Shown piece by piece: positions 47,158 to 55,381 of a stretch of DNA of 64,000 nt; within the stretch, counting starts at the first letter, position 1; each line of letters opens with the position of its first letter. The position numbers and the translations under genes are program-made. Source of the stretch: Acinetobacter sp. C26M (lineage in GTDB: Bacteria > Pseudomonadota > Gammaproteobacteria > Pseudomonadales > Moraxellaceae); the NCBI RefSeq assembly GCF_023702675.1, contig NZ_CP098478.1, positions 930,001 through 994,000 of the forward strand, given 5' to 3'. Under the pieces are notes generated by a model, which saw only the letters and a list, made by a program, of their open reading frames with translations, searched no databases and was not told the DNA's origin.

Positions 47158-47613
47158 ATGGGTATGAAATGGTCTGTCGAATATAATACAGGAATCGAGG
47201 TGATCGATGATCAACATCGTCGTATTCTAGATTATATTAATGAAATTGATGAATTAAATGAGGGGGATGACCGGGCAAAATTAAAAGGTATTTTGGATAA
47301 TATCATTGATTATACCCAGTCTCATTTTACCTTTGAAGAAAGCTTACAAGAAGAAGCAAACTATAAATATCGTGTACCACATAAGCGTGTACATGACTTA
47401 TTTATCAAAAAGATAGAGACCTATCGTCAACGTTTTGAGTTGGGGCAAGAAATTGATAGTGAGCTGCATGAAGCACTCTCGAAATGGTTAATTAATCATA
47501 TCCGCCATGATGATGCTGATTATGTCGGTGCAGTAAAAGAAAATATGATCGGAATCATTAAAGAAAATGAAAAGAAAAAAGGGAAAAACTGGTTTTCTCG
47601 ATTCTTCTCATAA
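47158..47613 (+). CDS. Bacteriohemerythrin
   Basis: A 151-residue single-domain hemerythrin, a four-helix bundle that binds O2 at a di-iron site. All ligands are seen: H20, H56 and E60 (HFTFE), H75 and H79 (HKRVH), and H114 and D119 (HIRHDD). The last 15 residues (KENEKKKGKNWFSRFFS) are basic then aromatic and could touch the membrane. A TTG at 47146 is in frame, but ATG 47158 behind GGGG fits better. It is monocistronic. The role could be O2 supply or sensing; that is inference. Confidence 0.88.
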   Translation: MGMKWSVEYNTGIEVIDDQHRRILDYINEIDELNEGDDRAKLKGILDNIIDYTQSHFTFEESLQEEANYKYRVPHKRVHDLFIKKIETYRQRFELGQEIDSELHEALSKWLINHIRHDDADYVGAVKENMIGIIKENEKKKGKNWFSRFFS

Positions 47614-47857
47614 TAATAAGACAATAATAAAAGACCCCTTATGATAAATAATAATAAGGTGTGGTATGAGTGTACATAAGGGGTTTACTTAATAATATAA
47701 TAATTCGTGCGCAGCAAATCACCGTAAGGTGATTTGCTTCTTTCTTTCGAGATCTTTTGTTTTGATTTTCAGGCTTGAGAAAGGCAAAATAGATTGAATA
47801 TTTCATTGCAAACTCCATAAAGTGCAATGAGTTCAAAGATTTTTCAAGGAATGCATT

Positions 47858-48940
47858 ATGCAGGACACAACTCTGTCACGCTGGCTGGCTCCAGTGATGG
47901 CGTTTTGCCTATCTTTTGTCATGATTACGACATTGGCACCTACCGTTGGAATCCAGATTGATCGTCAGTTCGATTTCTGGTTGCTTTGGTTAGGTACAAT
48001 GATTTTGTTGGCATTACCCATCGGTTATCTTGAAATTGCTTTAGCAAAGCGTTCACAGACCACAGCATTACAAGCACTTTCAAGTCTGACGCGTGACGCG
48101 GATGCTTCACCAAGATGGCGTATTGTGGGTTGGTTAGCAGTTGTTTTTGTCCCATTTTTTGCAGGTAGTGTCTTAACTACTACAGCACATGTCGTGAGCC
48201 AACAGCTAACGCTTGCTGTATCAGGTCAGATTGTTTTTGCAGCCCTTGCCATTGTTGCACTTGGATTATCTTTTATTCCTCGCCAATTTTTAATCGCTTT
48301 GACAACGATTGGTGTGATTGCCGCATTTATTCTTGCCAATGTAATGGGAACAGATCTAACGGCTTGGCATTGGACAGGAATCGAGTTTAAAGAGTGGGGC
48401 AATGCCACAGTGCTTGCTTTGGTTGCAAGTGGTTTAGGACTTGGCTTGTATTGGCAAAGTAGTTTAGTCGCAGTGAAAAAACAGGGAGCTGCAACACGTA
48501 CAGCCTTGCCAATTTGGGTGGCGCAATTACTTGCTGTGATTGCCTTTGGTTTCTTCTCTGTGCAGGCACAGTTACCTGCATTGGCATGGGTGTTTGCTGC
48601 CATCATGTCAGCAGCCTTATTAATTCAATTTGCAAAAGAACAGCTAGCACAGCGTCAGCTTGCGATCGTGATTCAATGGGCGATTTTGCTTGCAGCTATT
48701 GCTGTTTGGGCTATACCACAAGTGGAACAAATCTTTAATAGCCTGCTTATGCTATGGGGATTACTGATTTGCTTGATTTACGCAGTATTTGCTGGCTGGA
48801 TTATGAAGATTAGTCATCTGCGTAAAGCAATGGGCTTTAGCAATGAGTTGTTTTATAACATTTGGCGTATTGCCATCCGTATCGTGTTACCGCTTTCAAT
48901 TGTCGTGGCAATCATTGCTGTGATGGGACAAGTGCTGTAA
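47858..48940 (+). CDS. Sodium-dependent transporter-like membrane protein (NSS type)
   Basis: A 360-residue integral membrane protein with about ten hydrophobic segments. The N terminus (LAPVMAFCLSFVMITTLAP) and the second segment (LLALPIGYLEIALAKRSQ) resemble the neurotransmitter:sodium symporter family, in which TM1 and TM2 bind Na+ and substrate. It is shorter than the usual 440 or so residues, so the family call is moderate. Its TAA overlaps the ATG of the RnfH gene by one base. Confidence 0.7.
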   Translation: MQDTTLSRWLAPVMAFCLSFVMITTLAPTVGIQIDRQFDFWLLWLGTMILLALPIGYLEIALAKRSQTTALQALSSLTRDADASPRWRIVGWLAVVFVPFFAGSVLTTTAHVVSQQLTLAVSGQIVFAALAIVALGLSFIPRQFLIALTTIGVIAAFILANVMGTDLTAWHWTGIEFKEWGNATVLALVASGLGLGLYWQSSLVAVKKQGAATRTALPIWVAQLLAVIAFGFFSVQAQLPALAWVFAAIMSAALLIQFAKEQLAQRQLAIVIQWAILLAAIAVWAIPQVEQIFNSLLMLWGLLICLIYAVFAGWIMKISHLRKAMGFSNELFYNIWRIAIRIVLPLSIVVAIIAVMGQVL

Positions 48941-49254
48941 TGGAGCAGGCTAAACAAGTTTGGGTCGCTTTTTCAAGCCCTGAACAGCAATTCCATATTG
49001 CTGTCAGCTTTAGCGAGGGAATGACGGCTCAACAGGCAATTGATACCAGTGGCTTAGCAGCACAGACGGTACTACCAGAAGTTTTACAGTTAGGTATATT
49101 TGGTAGCAGAATTGACGCGGATACAGTCCTGCAAGCAGGAGACCGAGTTGAAATCTATCGGGCACTCACCATCAACCCGAATGATATTCGACGTAAGCGG
49201 GCAGCAAAGAATCCAGTTGGGCGATTTATCAAAGGTAATCGTTTTAAGGCATAA
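48940..49254 (+). CDS. RnfH family protein (UPF0125)
   Basis: A 104-residue ubiquitin-like-fold protein. WVAFSSPEQQFHIAVSFSEGMTAQQAI is the N-terminal beta-grasp pattern, and GDRVEIYRALTINPNDIRRKRA the conserved C-terminal motif. The longer reading from 48862 lies inside the upstream gene. ATG 48940 (MEQAKQVW) overlaps that gene's TAA stop and gives normal length. In many gammaproteobacteria it sits beside ratA and bamE; here bamE is convergent but ratA is absent. The role of the family is unclear. Confidence 0.87.
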   Translation: MEQAKQVWVAFSSPEQQFHIAVSFSEGMTAQQAIDTSGLAAQTVLPEVLQLGIFGSRIDADTVLQAGDRVEIYRALTINPNDIRRKRAAKNPVGRFIKGNRFKA

Positions 49255-49266
49255 AGCTGATAAATA

Positions 49267-49304
49267 AAACCCCTCATGATTGACTCGATGAGGGGTTTCT
49301 TTTT
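49267..49304. terminator. Bidirectional terminator between RnfH gene and bamE
   Basis: AAACCCCTCAT / ATGAGGGGTTT stem with a GATTGACTCG loop. It has a T-rich tail on the plus side and a weaker one on the minus side. Confidence 0.85.
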
Positions 49305-49316
49305 ACTGGAAAGCCG

Positions 49317-49715
49317 TTATAGTGGTGGCGCAGTCAAAATAGCTTCTTTTGATGCCGGTAAACCAGGTTGTGATTCTGGAATCGTATCTAAACCTTCTAA
49401 GCGTTCTACGTTACCATTTGCATCAAAATAAACTTTTAAATGTTGACCGTGTGCCGCAGGTATTTTTGCTTTTTTCGCATAAGTGCCTGGGATATAGTTG
49501 TAGATGTAGTCCCAGCGTTGCGGATTCAGTGGATCTGTTACTGTTGGACTACCAAGCAAGAAACGGACTTGCTGAAAGCTCATGCCCACTTGTACTTGAG
49601 AAGCTTGTGCTTTGGTTAATGGTGTTCCTTGTGGAATATCAACTTTATAAACACCAAAGACTGAACAACCGCTAAGTACTGTAGTGACGAACAACGCCAG
49701 CATGATTTTTTGCAT
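49317..49715 (-). CDS. bamE: Outer-membrane assembly lipoprotein BamE
   Basis: BamE is a small lipoprotein that stabilises the BamA-BamD interaction. The 132-residue precursor has the lipobox VLSGC (Cys17). The SmpA/OmlA fold motifs are VGMSFQQVRFLLGSPTVTDP and RWDYIYNYIP. The C terminus is Pro/Ala-rich. It is divergent from fur, an arrangement common in gammaproteobacteria. With bamD at 3082 this gives two BAM lipoproteins in the window. Confidence 0.93.
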   Translation of the reverse strand: MQKIMLALFVTTVLSGCSVFGVYKVDIPQGTPLTKAQASQVQVGMSFQQVRFLLGSPTVTDPLNPQRWDYIYNYIPGTYAKKAKIPAAHGQHLKVYFDANGNVERLEGLDTIPESQPGLPASKEAILTAPPL

Positions 49716-49826
49716 TTTGCTACACTATCCTGATAAATGATGATGCATTTGATTCAAGGATAGATCATACTGCATCTAAACTCTATTGCCTATTCCAACT
49801 TAAGATTTGTTGAGAGACCTTTTTTT

Positions 49827-50264
49827 ATGCCGATTTCTAATCAAGACTTACGCAAAGCTGGACTTAAAGTTACCCTTCCTCGTATTAAGATTTTGGAATT
49901 ATTAGAAAATTCAAAACAACATCATTTGAGTGCTGAAGATATTTATAAAACTTTGCTCGAGCAAGGTGAAGATGTTGGTTTAGCAACGGTTTACCGTGTG
50001 TTAACACAATTCGAAGCTGCGGGTATTATTCAGCGTCACCATTTTGAAAATAACCATTCAGTTTTTGAAATCATGCAAGAAGATCATCACGATCATCTAG
50101 TATGCTTAAACTGTAATAAAGTTGTTGAATTTACGAATGATATTATCGAGAAAGAGCAACATTCAGTTGCAGATAAACATCAATTTGCTTTAACAGGACA
50201 CTCTTTAAATCTTTACGGCTACTGTAGTGATGCAGAATGCCAAGAGGCTTATCGTAAAAAATAA
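49827..50264 (+). CDS. fur: Ferric uptake regulator Fur
   Basis: An Fe2+-dependent repressor of iron uptake genes. The 145-residue protein has the winged helix (LRKAGLKVTLPRIKILELLE; VGLATVYRVLTQFEAAGI). The metal-binding segment is HHDHLVCLNCNKVVEF and the C-terminal zinc site includes YGYCSDAEC. No convincing Fur box precedes the gene. A clear terminator follows. Confidence 0.95.
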   Translation: MPISNQDLRKAGLKVTLPRIKILELLENSKQHHLSAEDIYKTLLEQGEDVGLATVYRVLTQFEAAGIIQRHHFENNHSVFEIMQEDHHDHLVCLNCNKVVEFTNDIIEKEQHSVADKHQFALTGHSLNLYGYCSDAECQEAYRKK

Positions 50265-50310
50265 GTTGTATTGAGTAAACATTTAAGTGTTCACGAAAAT
50301 TGAACAAATA

Positions 50311-50345
50311 AAAAAGGGAAGGTTACAAAAACCTTCCCTTTTTTA
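50311..50345. terminator. Bidirectional terminator between fur and pilU
   Basis: AAAAAGGGAAGGT / ACCTTCCCTTTTT stem with TACAAAA loop, A-rich and T-rich on its two sides. It lies between the convergent fur and pilU. Confidence 0.92.
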
Positions 50346-50360
50346 ATGGCTTAGTTTGAA

Positions 50361-51479
50361 TTATTGGCCATCAAAGGTAATATTTCGGCTGGCACTCAGT
50401 AACTGGTCTGCACCTTCTTCGGAAAGTTTGATGGTGAGGCGTAAGTCGTTTGGCGAATCCGCATGCTTTAATGCATCTTTATAGGTAATTTGCCCAGCTT
50501 TATAAAGATCAAATAACGCTTGGTCAAAGGTTTGCATACCCAACTCACGTGAACGTTTCATCAGATCTTTGATCTCGTGAATTTCACCCTTTCGGATATA
50601 GTCAGCCAGAAGTGGAGTATTGATCAAAATCTCAATCGCAGCACGACGTGAATTACCATCTGGTGTTGGAATCAATTGCTGTGCGACGAGTGCTTTTAAG
50701 TTCAGCGACAAGTCCATATACAATTGACTATGACGGTCTGCTTCAAAGAAGTGAATGATACGATCGAGGGCTTGGTTGGCGTTGTTGGCATGCAGGGTAG
50801 CGAGTACCAAGTGACCTGTTTCTGCGAAAGCGATGGCATAGTCCATGGTTTCACGCGAACGAATCTCACCAATCAAGATCACATCTGGCGCCTGACGTAG
50901 GGTATTCTTTAGCGCAATTTCAAATGAATCGGTATCAATCCCAACTTCGCGCTGCGTCACGATACAGCCTGCATGTTGATGCACAAATTCGATTGGGTCT
51001 TCAATGGTGATGATATGACCTTTGGAATTTTGGTTACGGAAACCAATCATTGACGCTAAAGAGGTCGATTTACCTGTCCCTGTTGCACCAACAAAGATAA
51101 TGATGCCACGTTTGGTCATCGCCAATTCTTTCAGCACTTCAGGTAGTTTCAAGTCGTCCATGCTTGGAATATGCGTTTCAATCTTACGCAGTACCATACC
51201 TGGCATATCACGTTGTTGAAAAGCACTGACACGGAAACGCGCCGTCTTTTCACGGTTCATGATCGCGAAGTTACATTCACGGGTCTCTGCAAATTCTTTC
51301 CGCTGTTTGTCGGTCATAATGGATTGAACCAGTTGACCCACAATTTCCCCTGAAAGTTTCGATTTAGAGACAGGCACGATCTGCCCGTTAATTTTCATTG
51401 AAGGTTCAACATCTGCGGTGACAAATAAGTCCGATGCATTTTGTTGAATCATCAAATTGAGTAAATCATTAAAATCCAT
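50361..51479 (-). CDS. pilU: Type IV pilus retraction ATPase PilU
   Basis: An accessory retraction motor that works with PilT. The 372-residue secretion ATPase has Walker A FVGATGTGKSTSLA, the Asp box TIEDPIEFVHQH, Walker B APDVILIGEIRSRET and the His box GHLVLATLHANNA. The C-terminal extension beyond the PilT-like core is typical of PilU. It follows pilT with a 24-bp gap, forming a pilTU operon. Confidence 0.94.
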   Translation of the reverse strand: MDFNDLLNLMIQQNASDLFVTADVEPSMKINGQIVPVSKSKLSGEIVGQLVQSIMTDKQRKEFAETRECNFAIMNREKTARFRVSAFQQRDMPGMVLRKIETHIPSMDDLKLPEVLKELAMTKRGIIIFVGATGTGKSTSLASMIGFRNQNSKGHIITIEDPIEFVHQHAGCIVTQREVGIDTDSFEIALKNTLRQAPDVILIGEIRSRETMDYAIAFAETGHLVLATLHANNANQALDRIIHFFEADRHSQLYMDLSLNLKALVAQQLIPTPDGNSRRAAIEILINTPLLADYIRKGEIHEIKDLMKRSRELGMQTFDQALFDLYKAGQITYKDALKHADSPNDLRLTIKLSEEGADQLLSASRNITFDGQ

Positions 51480-51503
51480 GATATTTCTCTAATCCATTTA
51501 TTT

Positions 51504-52541
51504 TTATAGGAATGATTCGGGTTGTTTTGCCACAGTACGTGCAGTTTGCGGACTAATTAAGCCTTTAGACACCAGTGTTTTTAGGCTTTGATCCAAAGTG
51601 GTCATACCGTAGTTAGCACCTGTTTGGATCGCAGAATACATTTGTGCGACTTTGTTTTCACGCACAAGGTTACGAATCGCAGGAATACCGATCATGATTT
51701 CATGTGCAGCCACACGACCACCGCCATTCTTTTTCAATAGTGTTTGAGAAATCACGGCTTGTAGAGATTCAGAGAGCATGGCACGTACCATGTCTTTTTC
51801 TTCTGCTGGGAATACGTCGATAACACGGTCAATGGTTTTTGCAGCAGAGGTGGTATGTAGGGTACCAAACACCAAGTGACCCGTTTCCGCAGCGGTTAGT
51901 GCCAAACGAATGGTTTCTAGGTCACGCATCTCACCGACCAAAATAATGTCTGGGTCTTCACGTAGGGCTGAGCGAAGTGCAGCATTAAAGCCATGGGTAT
52001 CGCGATGTACTTCACGTTGGTTAATCAAACATTTTTTTGATTGGTGTACAAATTCAATTGGATCTTCGACCGTTAAAATATGGTCATAACGGTTTTCGTT
52101 AATATAGTCGATCATCGCTGCGAGTGTGGTGGACTTACCCGACCCAGTAGGACCTGTCACTAGGACAATCCCACGTGGATAATCACAGATTTCTTTGAAA
52201 ATTGAGCCTAAACCCAAATCTTCCATAGTTAAAACTTTGGAAGGAATGGTACGGAACACCGCACCTGCACCACGGTTCTGGTTGAATGCGTTGACACGGA
52301 AACGGGCAATATTAGGTACTTCAAATGAAAAGTCAGTTTCCAAATCTTCTTCAAAGTCACGACGTTGTTTATCATTCATAATGTCATACACCAAACGGTG
52401 TACATCTTTATGTTCAAGCGCAGGTAAGTTAATGCGACGAACTTCACCATCCACACGAATCATAGGAGGCATACCCGCTGAAAGGTGTAAATCGGAAGCA
52501 CCGTTTTTAACTGAAAAGGCGAGTAGTTCTGTAATATCCAT
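51504..52541 (-). CDS. pilT: Type IV pilus retraction ATPase PilT
   Basis: The main motor for pilus retraction, twitching and DNA uptake. The 345-residue protein has the N terminus MDITELLAFSVKNGASDLHL, Walker A VTGPTGSGKSTTLA, Asp box TVEDPIEFVHQ and Walker B DPDIILVGEMRDLET. The His box is GHLVFGTLHTTSA, and the conserved AIRNLVRE lies in its C-terminal part. It is divergent from the YggS gene, as in Pseudomonas. Confidence 0.97.
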   Translation of the reverse strand: MDITELLAFSVKNGASDLHLSAGMPPMIRVDGEVRRINLPALEHKDVHRLVYDIMNDKQRRDFEEDLETDFSFEVPNIARFRVNAFNQNRGAGAVFRTIPSKVLTMEDLGLGSIFKEICDYPRGIVLVTGPTGSGKSTTLAAMIDYINENRYDHILTVEDPIEFVHQSKKCLINQREVHRDTHGFNAALRSALREDPDIILVGEMRDLETIRLALTAAETGHLVFGTLHTTSAAKTIDRVIDVFPAEEKDMVRAMLSESLQAVISQTLLKKNGGGRVAAHEIMIGIPAIRNLVRENKVAQMYSAIQTGANYGMTTLDQSLKTLVSKGLISPQTARTVAKQPESFL

Positions 52542-52651
52542 AATTTCCCCGAAACAAACTAAAATGTCTCATTATTTTGTAGAATAATATAAGGCTTTCA
52601 TTCAGGCTTACCAACACCTTAAAGAATGGAAAGCAAAAAAAGATTTCGTAA

Positions 52652-53353
52652 ATGAGAACTGTGTCAATGAATCAATCGCAACAATCCCGCCAATCTGTTT
52701 TAAATCAAATAGAACAAGCCTGTCAGCGTGTTCAACGTGATCCTGCAACAGTGCAGTTGTTGGCTGTTTCCAAGACACATCCAAGTGCCAGCCTTCGCGA
52801 AATGTATGCAGTCGGGCAGCGCTGCTTTGGTGAAAACTATTTGCAGGAAGCATTGGAAAAAATTGAAGAACTACAAGACCTAGAGATCGAATGGCATTTT
52901 ATTGGTCATGTTCAACGCAATAAAACTAAGCATCTAGCTGAAAAATTTGACTGGGTGCATGGGGTTGATCGTTTGATTATTGCTGAGCGTTTATCTGGTC
53001 AGCGTATCGAATCTCAAAAGCCTTTGAACCTTTGTCTGCAAGTCAATATTGATGGGCAAGATTCTAAAGATGGTTGTCAGCCAGCCGAGGTCGCTGAACT
53101 GGTTCAGCAAATTAGCCTGCTGCCAAATATCCGTTTACGGGGTTTGATGGTAATTCCTGCACCTGAAAATCATGCTGCATTCGCAGATGCTAAAAGTTTA
53201 TTTGATCAAGTGAAAGTTCAACATGCACAGCCGCAAGACTGGGATACTTTAAGTATGGGGATGTCGGCTGATCTTGAAGCCGCCATTGCGGCGGGTTCAA
53301 CCATGGTCAGAGTAGGAACTGCATTATTCGGCGCACGGGATTATTTAGACTAA
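52652..53353 (+). CDS. YggS family pyridoxal phosphate homeostasis protein
   Basis: A PLP-binding protein of the YggS/PROSC family with an alanine-racemase-like TIM barrel fold. It has no known enzymatic activity and controls PLP levels and amino-acid pools. The PLP lysine is in LLAVSKTHP, followed by CFGENYLQEALEK. The C-terminal phosphate-binding site is GMSADLEAAIAAG and VRVGTALFG. The 233-residue length is normal. Either ATG 52652 or ATG 52670 could start it; no clear Shine-Dalgarno decides. Confidence 0.92.
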   Translation: MRTVSMNQSQQSRQSVLNQIEQACQRVQRDPATVQLLAVSKTHPSASLREMYAVGQRCFGENYLQEALEKIEELQDLEIEWHFIGHVQRNKTKHLAEKFDWVHGVDRLIIAERLSGQRIESQKPLNLCLQVNIDGQDSKDGCQPAEVAELVQQISLLPNIRLRGLMVIPAPENHAAFADAKSLFDQVKVQHAQPQDWDTLSMGMSADLEAAIAAGSTMVRVGTALFGARDYLD

Positions 53354-53532
53354 TATAGGGTGAATTGAATAAATATTCGCAGAGATAAAGAACAAATTAC
53401 AATTATATAAAATATATTTGCTGTTGAAAAAAACGGCATAAATTAAGATAACCTGTTTATTCATTTATATCGAACTTCGGTATAAATGAATAAAGATTAT
53501 TTTTTACAAAGATAAAAATTGAGTTTAGGATC

Positions 53533-54281
53533 ATGTTTAAAATGAAAAAACTGTTTTTTTAATTTCTTTTATTCTATGTTTATTTTTAGCAGCTTGTAGT
53601 AAAAAACAGAGTGATGTGGCTGCAGAAGCGAGCGATAGTAATGCTCAAGTGGCTGTAGATGAAAAGCTCGGTACCAAATGGGGCGATGAAATTAGCTCGC
53701 ATGTGACCGAGGTGAATTTAAGCCGCTTAACAGAGCAACCGATTGCTGAGTCACAAGTTCGTTATGCCAATAAACAATATCAAGGTAAGACGGTAAATAG
53801 TATTTCGTTGGTAGCAGGGAAAATTAATTTTTCTATTGTTGATGATGCTGATCAACCATTTGCCTTATCTCGTGACGGTCAAAACTATTATCTCTCAGCA
53901 AAAGATGGTCAAAGCTACCAATTAAAATATGAAAACCATACCGACAATACCTATGAAGTCGTAGCAAGTGTTGATGGGATTGATGTGTTAGATGGCAGTG
54001 CTGCTTCACGAAATAATGCAGGTTATGTGCTTCATCCGCATAGTGAAATTACAATAGAAGGCTTCCGTAAGAGTGATTCTGCTGTTGCTTCTTTTACCTT
54101 TAGTAAGCCCGAGGATGCTTATGCGGCAAATTCAGATAATGGTTCAATTCAGAATACAGGTATTATTGGAACAGCGATTTATCAAGTTGAATCACTGAAA
54201 TCCGCTGATGCAGCCGCACCAGAAAAGCCATCTAAATATGCTCCTCCACCAAAGGCTTTCCCAGCGGATAAAAATGAATAA
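53533..54281 (+). pseudogene. Lipoprotein gene with a frameshift in the signal-peptide poly-T tract
   Basis: From ATG 53533 or 53542 the frame reads MKKLFF and then stops at TAA directly after a run of seven Ts (53554-53560). With one more T it would continue as a lipoprotein signal peptide, LISFILCLFLAACSKK with lipobox LAAC. It then enters the long open frame to 54281 (about 246 residues in all). The intact body is polar, beta-rich and ends with a Pro/Lys tail (EKPSKYAPPPKAFPADKNE). I do not recognise it. The frameshift may be phase variation, true decay or a base-calling error. The internal GTG at 53616 would give a product without a signal peptide. Confidence 0.7.
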
Positions 54282-54341
54282 TGGATGAGAAAATCCTTAG
54301 AAGATTGGTTATCTTGAAGGGATTCTTTTTCTCGAAGTTAT

Positions 54342-55010
54342 TTACTCGAGGCATTTTAGTGTTTCGATGAAGTTTTTAAAATGATGTAGATTTTGATCAG
54401 CTGTTGCTGAGAAAATCACTGGATTGGGATGAAAGAAAATGGTTTTCATCCCGACTGCCTTTGCACCTTGTATGTCTGCCAGTTCATTATCTCCGACAAA
54501 GATACAATCTTGTGGGTGAACACCGAGCTGCTGACAAGATAATAGAAAAATTGCGGGATCTGGTTTTCTAAGTCCGACTGCCTCGGAAACAATGATGCTC
54601 GAAAAGAATTCAGTTAGCCCTAGTGCATAAAAATTATGTTCCTGAAAGGGCGTTCTGCCATTAGAGATTAATCCAATTAAATAGCCTTGCTGTTTTAATT
54701 GGATGATGGTGTTTTTTACATGTTCAAAGCAGCATGAAAATTTATTAAAATCATTGATATAGCTGGCTAAAAGTATTTCTTTAGCATGATGCTGAATTGA
54801 AAATTCCTGAATCAGATTTTCATAAACACGATCTTTCCAAACTTTGCCATTATCATCTAATTCAAGAAAGCGTTGGATAAATTTTTCTCTGTCATTGGCA
54901 GGCACCAATTGAAAGAAATTAATCTGCCAAGTGAGGAATTTTATTAACGATGTTGTTCGATCAAGTAAGGTTTGATCGAGGTCAAAAATAACCGCCTTAT
55001 TTTGATTCAT
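54342..55010 (-). CDS. HAD family hydrolase
   Basis: A cytoplasmic 222-residue phosphatase-like protein. HAD motif I is IFDLDQTLLDR (nucleophile Asp and acid Asp), motif II is LISNGRTPF, motif III is the Lys in GLRKPDPAIF, and motif IV is IFVGDNELADIQGAKAVG. The helical cap lies between motifs I and II. The substrate cannot be told; phosphoglycolate- or nucleotide-type phosphatases share this layout. It is followed on the same strand by a small unknown gene. Confidence 0.85.
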   Translation of the reverse strand: MNQNKAVIFDLDQTLLDRTTSLIKFLTWQINFFQLVPANDREKFIQRFLELDDNGKVWKDRVYENLIQEFSIQHHAKEILLASYINDFNKFSCCFEHVKNTIIQLKQQGYLIGLISNGRTPFQEHNFYALGLTEFFSSIIVSEAVGLRKPDPAIFLLSCQQLGVHPQDCIFVGDNELADIQGAKAVGMKTIFFHPNPVIFSATADQNLHHFKNFIETLKCLE

Positions 55011-55081
55011 GTGATTTAAGCATTGTGATTATTTAATCATCATAAAATTTGCTCACACATGAGTGCAATCAGAAAGTGTAA

Positions 55082-55327
55082 CTAACTAAATTCTAAATAG
55101 TGTTGGTCAATCGCTTGTTCAATCGTAGAAAACCATTTACAACGAGACAGAGGTGACTCTTCAAGTAACAAGTCAAAGGTTAGTTTTTTAAAATAAGCAT
55201 GATCCTCATTTGAGGATGTAGGGTTATAAAAATTAGTGCATAGCACAGCATATTGTTTTGTTTCTAAGCTATATAAACAAACGTATTCCGCAAGTTGTTG
55301 ATTAGAAATACGCTTGAATATTGGCAT
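55082..55327 (-). CDS. Small hypothetical protein
   Basis: An 81-residue soluble protein (MPIFKRISNQQLAEYVCLY...). It has no signal peptide, membrane helix or known motif, and mixed alpha/beta character. It lies between the HAD gene and sbcC on the same strand. Its amino-acid makeup is normal for a coding frame. Unrecognised; it could be a chance ORF. Confidence 0.5.
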   Translation of the reverse strand: MPIFKRISNQQLAEYVCLYSLETKQYAVLCTNFYNPTSSNEDHAYFKKLTFDLLLEESPLSRCKWFSTIEQAIDQHYLEFS

Positions 55328-55381
55328 GAGTTGGAAGAGATCATTTTGTTTGATGTTTGATTTCCATAAGTATGATTATAT

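Noticed and set aside
49735..49750. AAATGATGATGCATTT upstream of fur as a Fur box
   Set aside because: It is dyad-like but lacks the GATAAT-type hexamers of a Fur site, and it lies at the bamE promoter side; too weak to call.
53616..54281. Reading the lipoprotein gene as starting at GTG 53616
   Set aside because: This removes the lipobox and signal peptide, which are plainly present just upstream in another frame; the frameshift explanation fits better.
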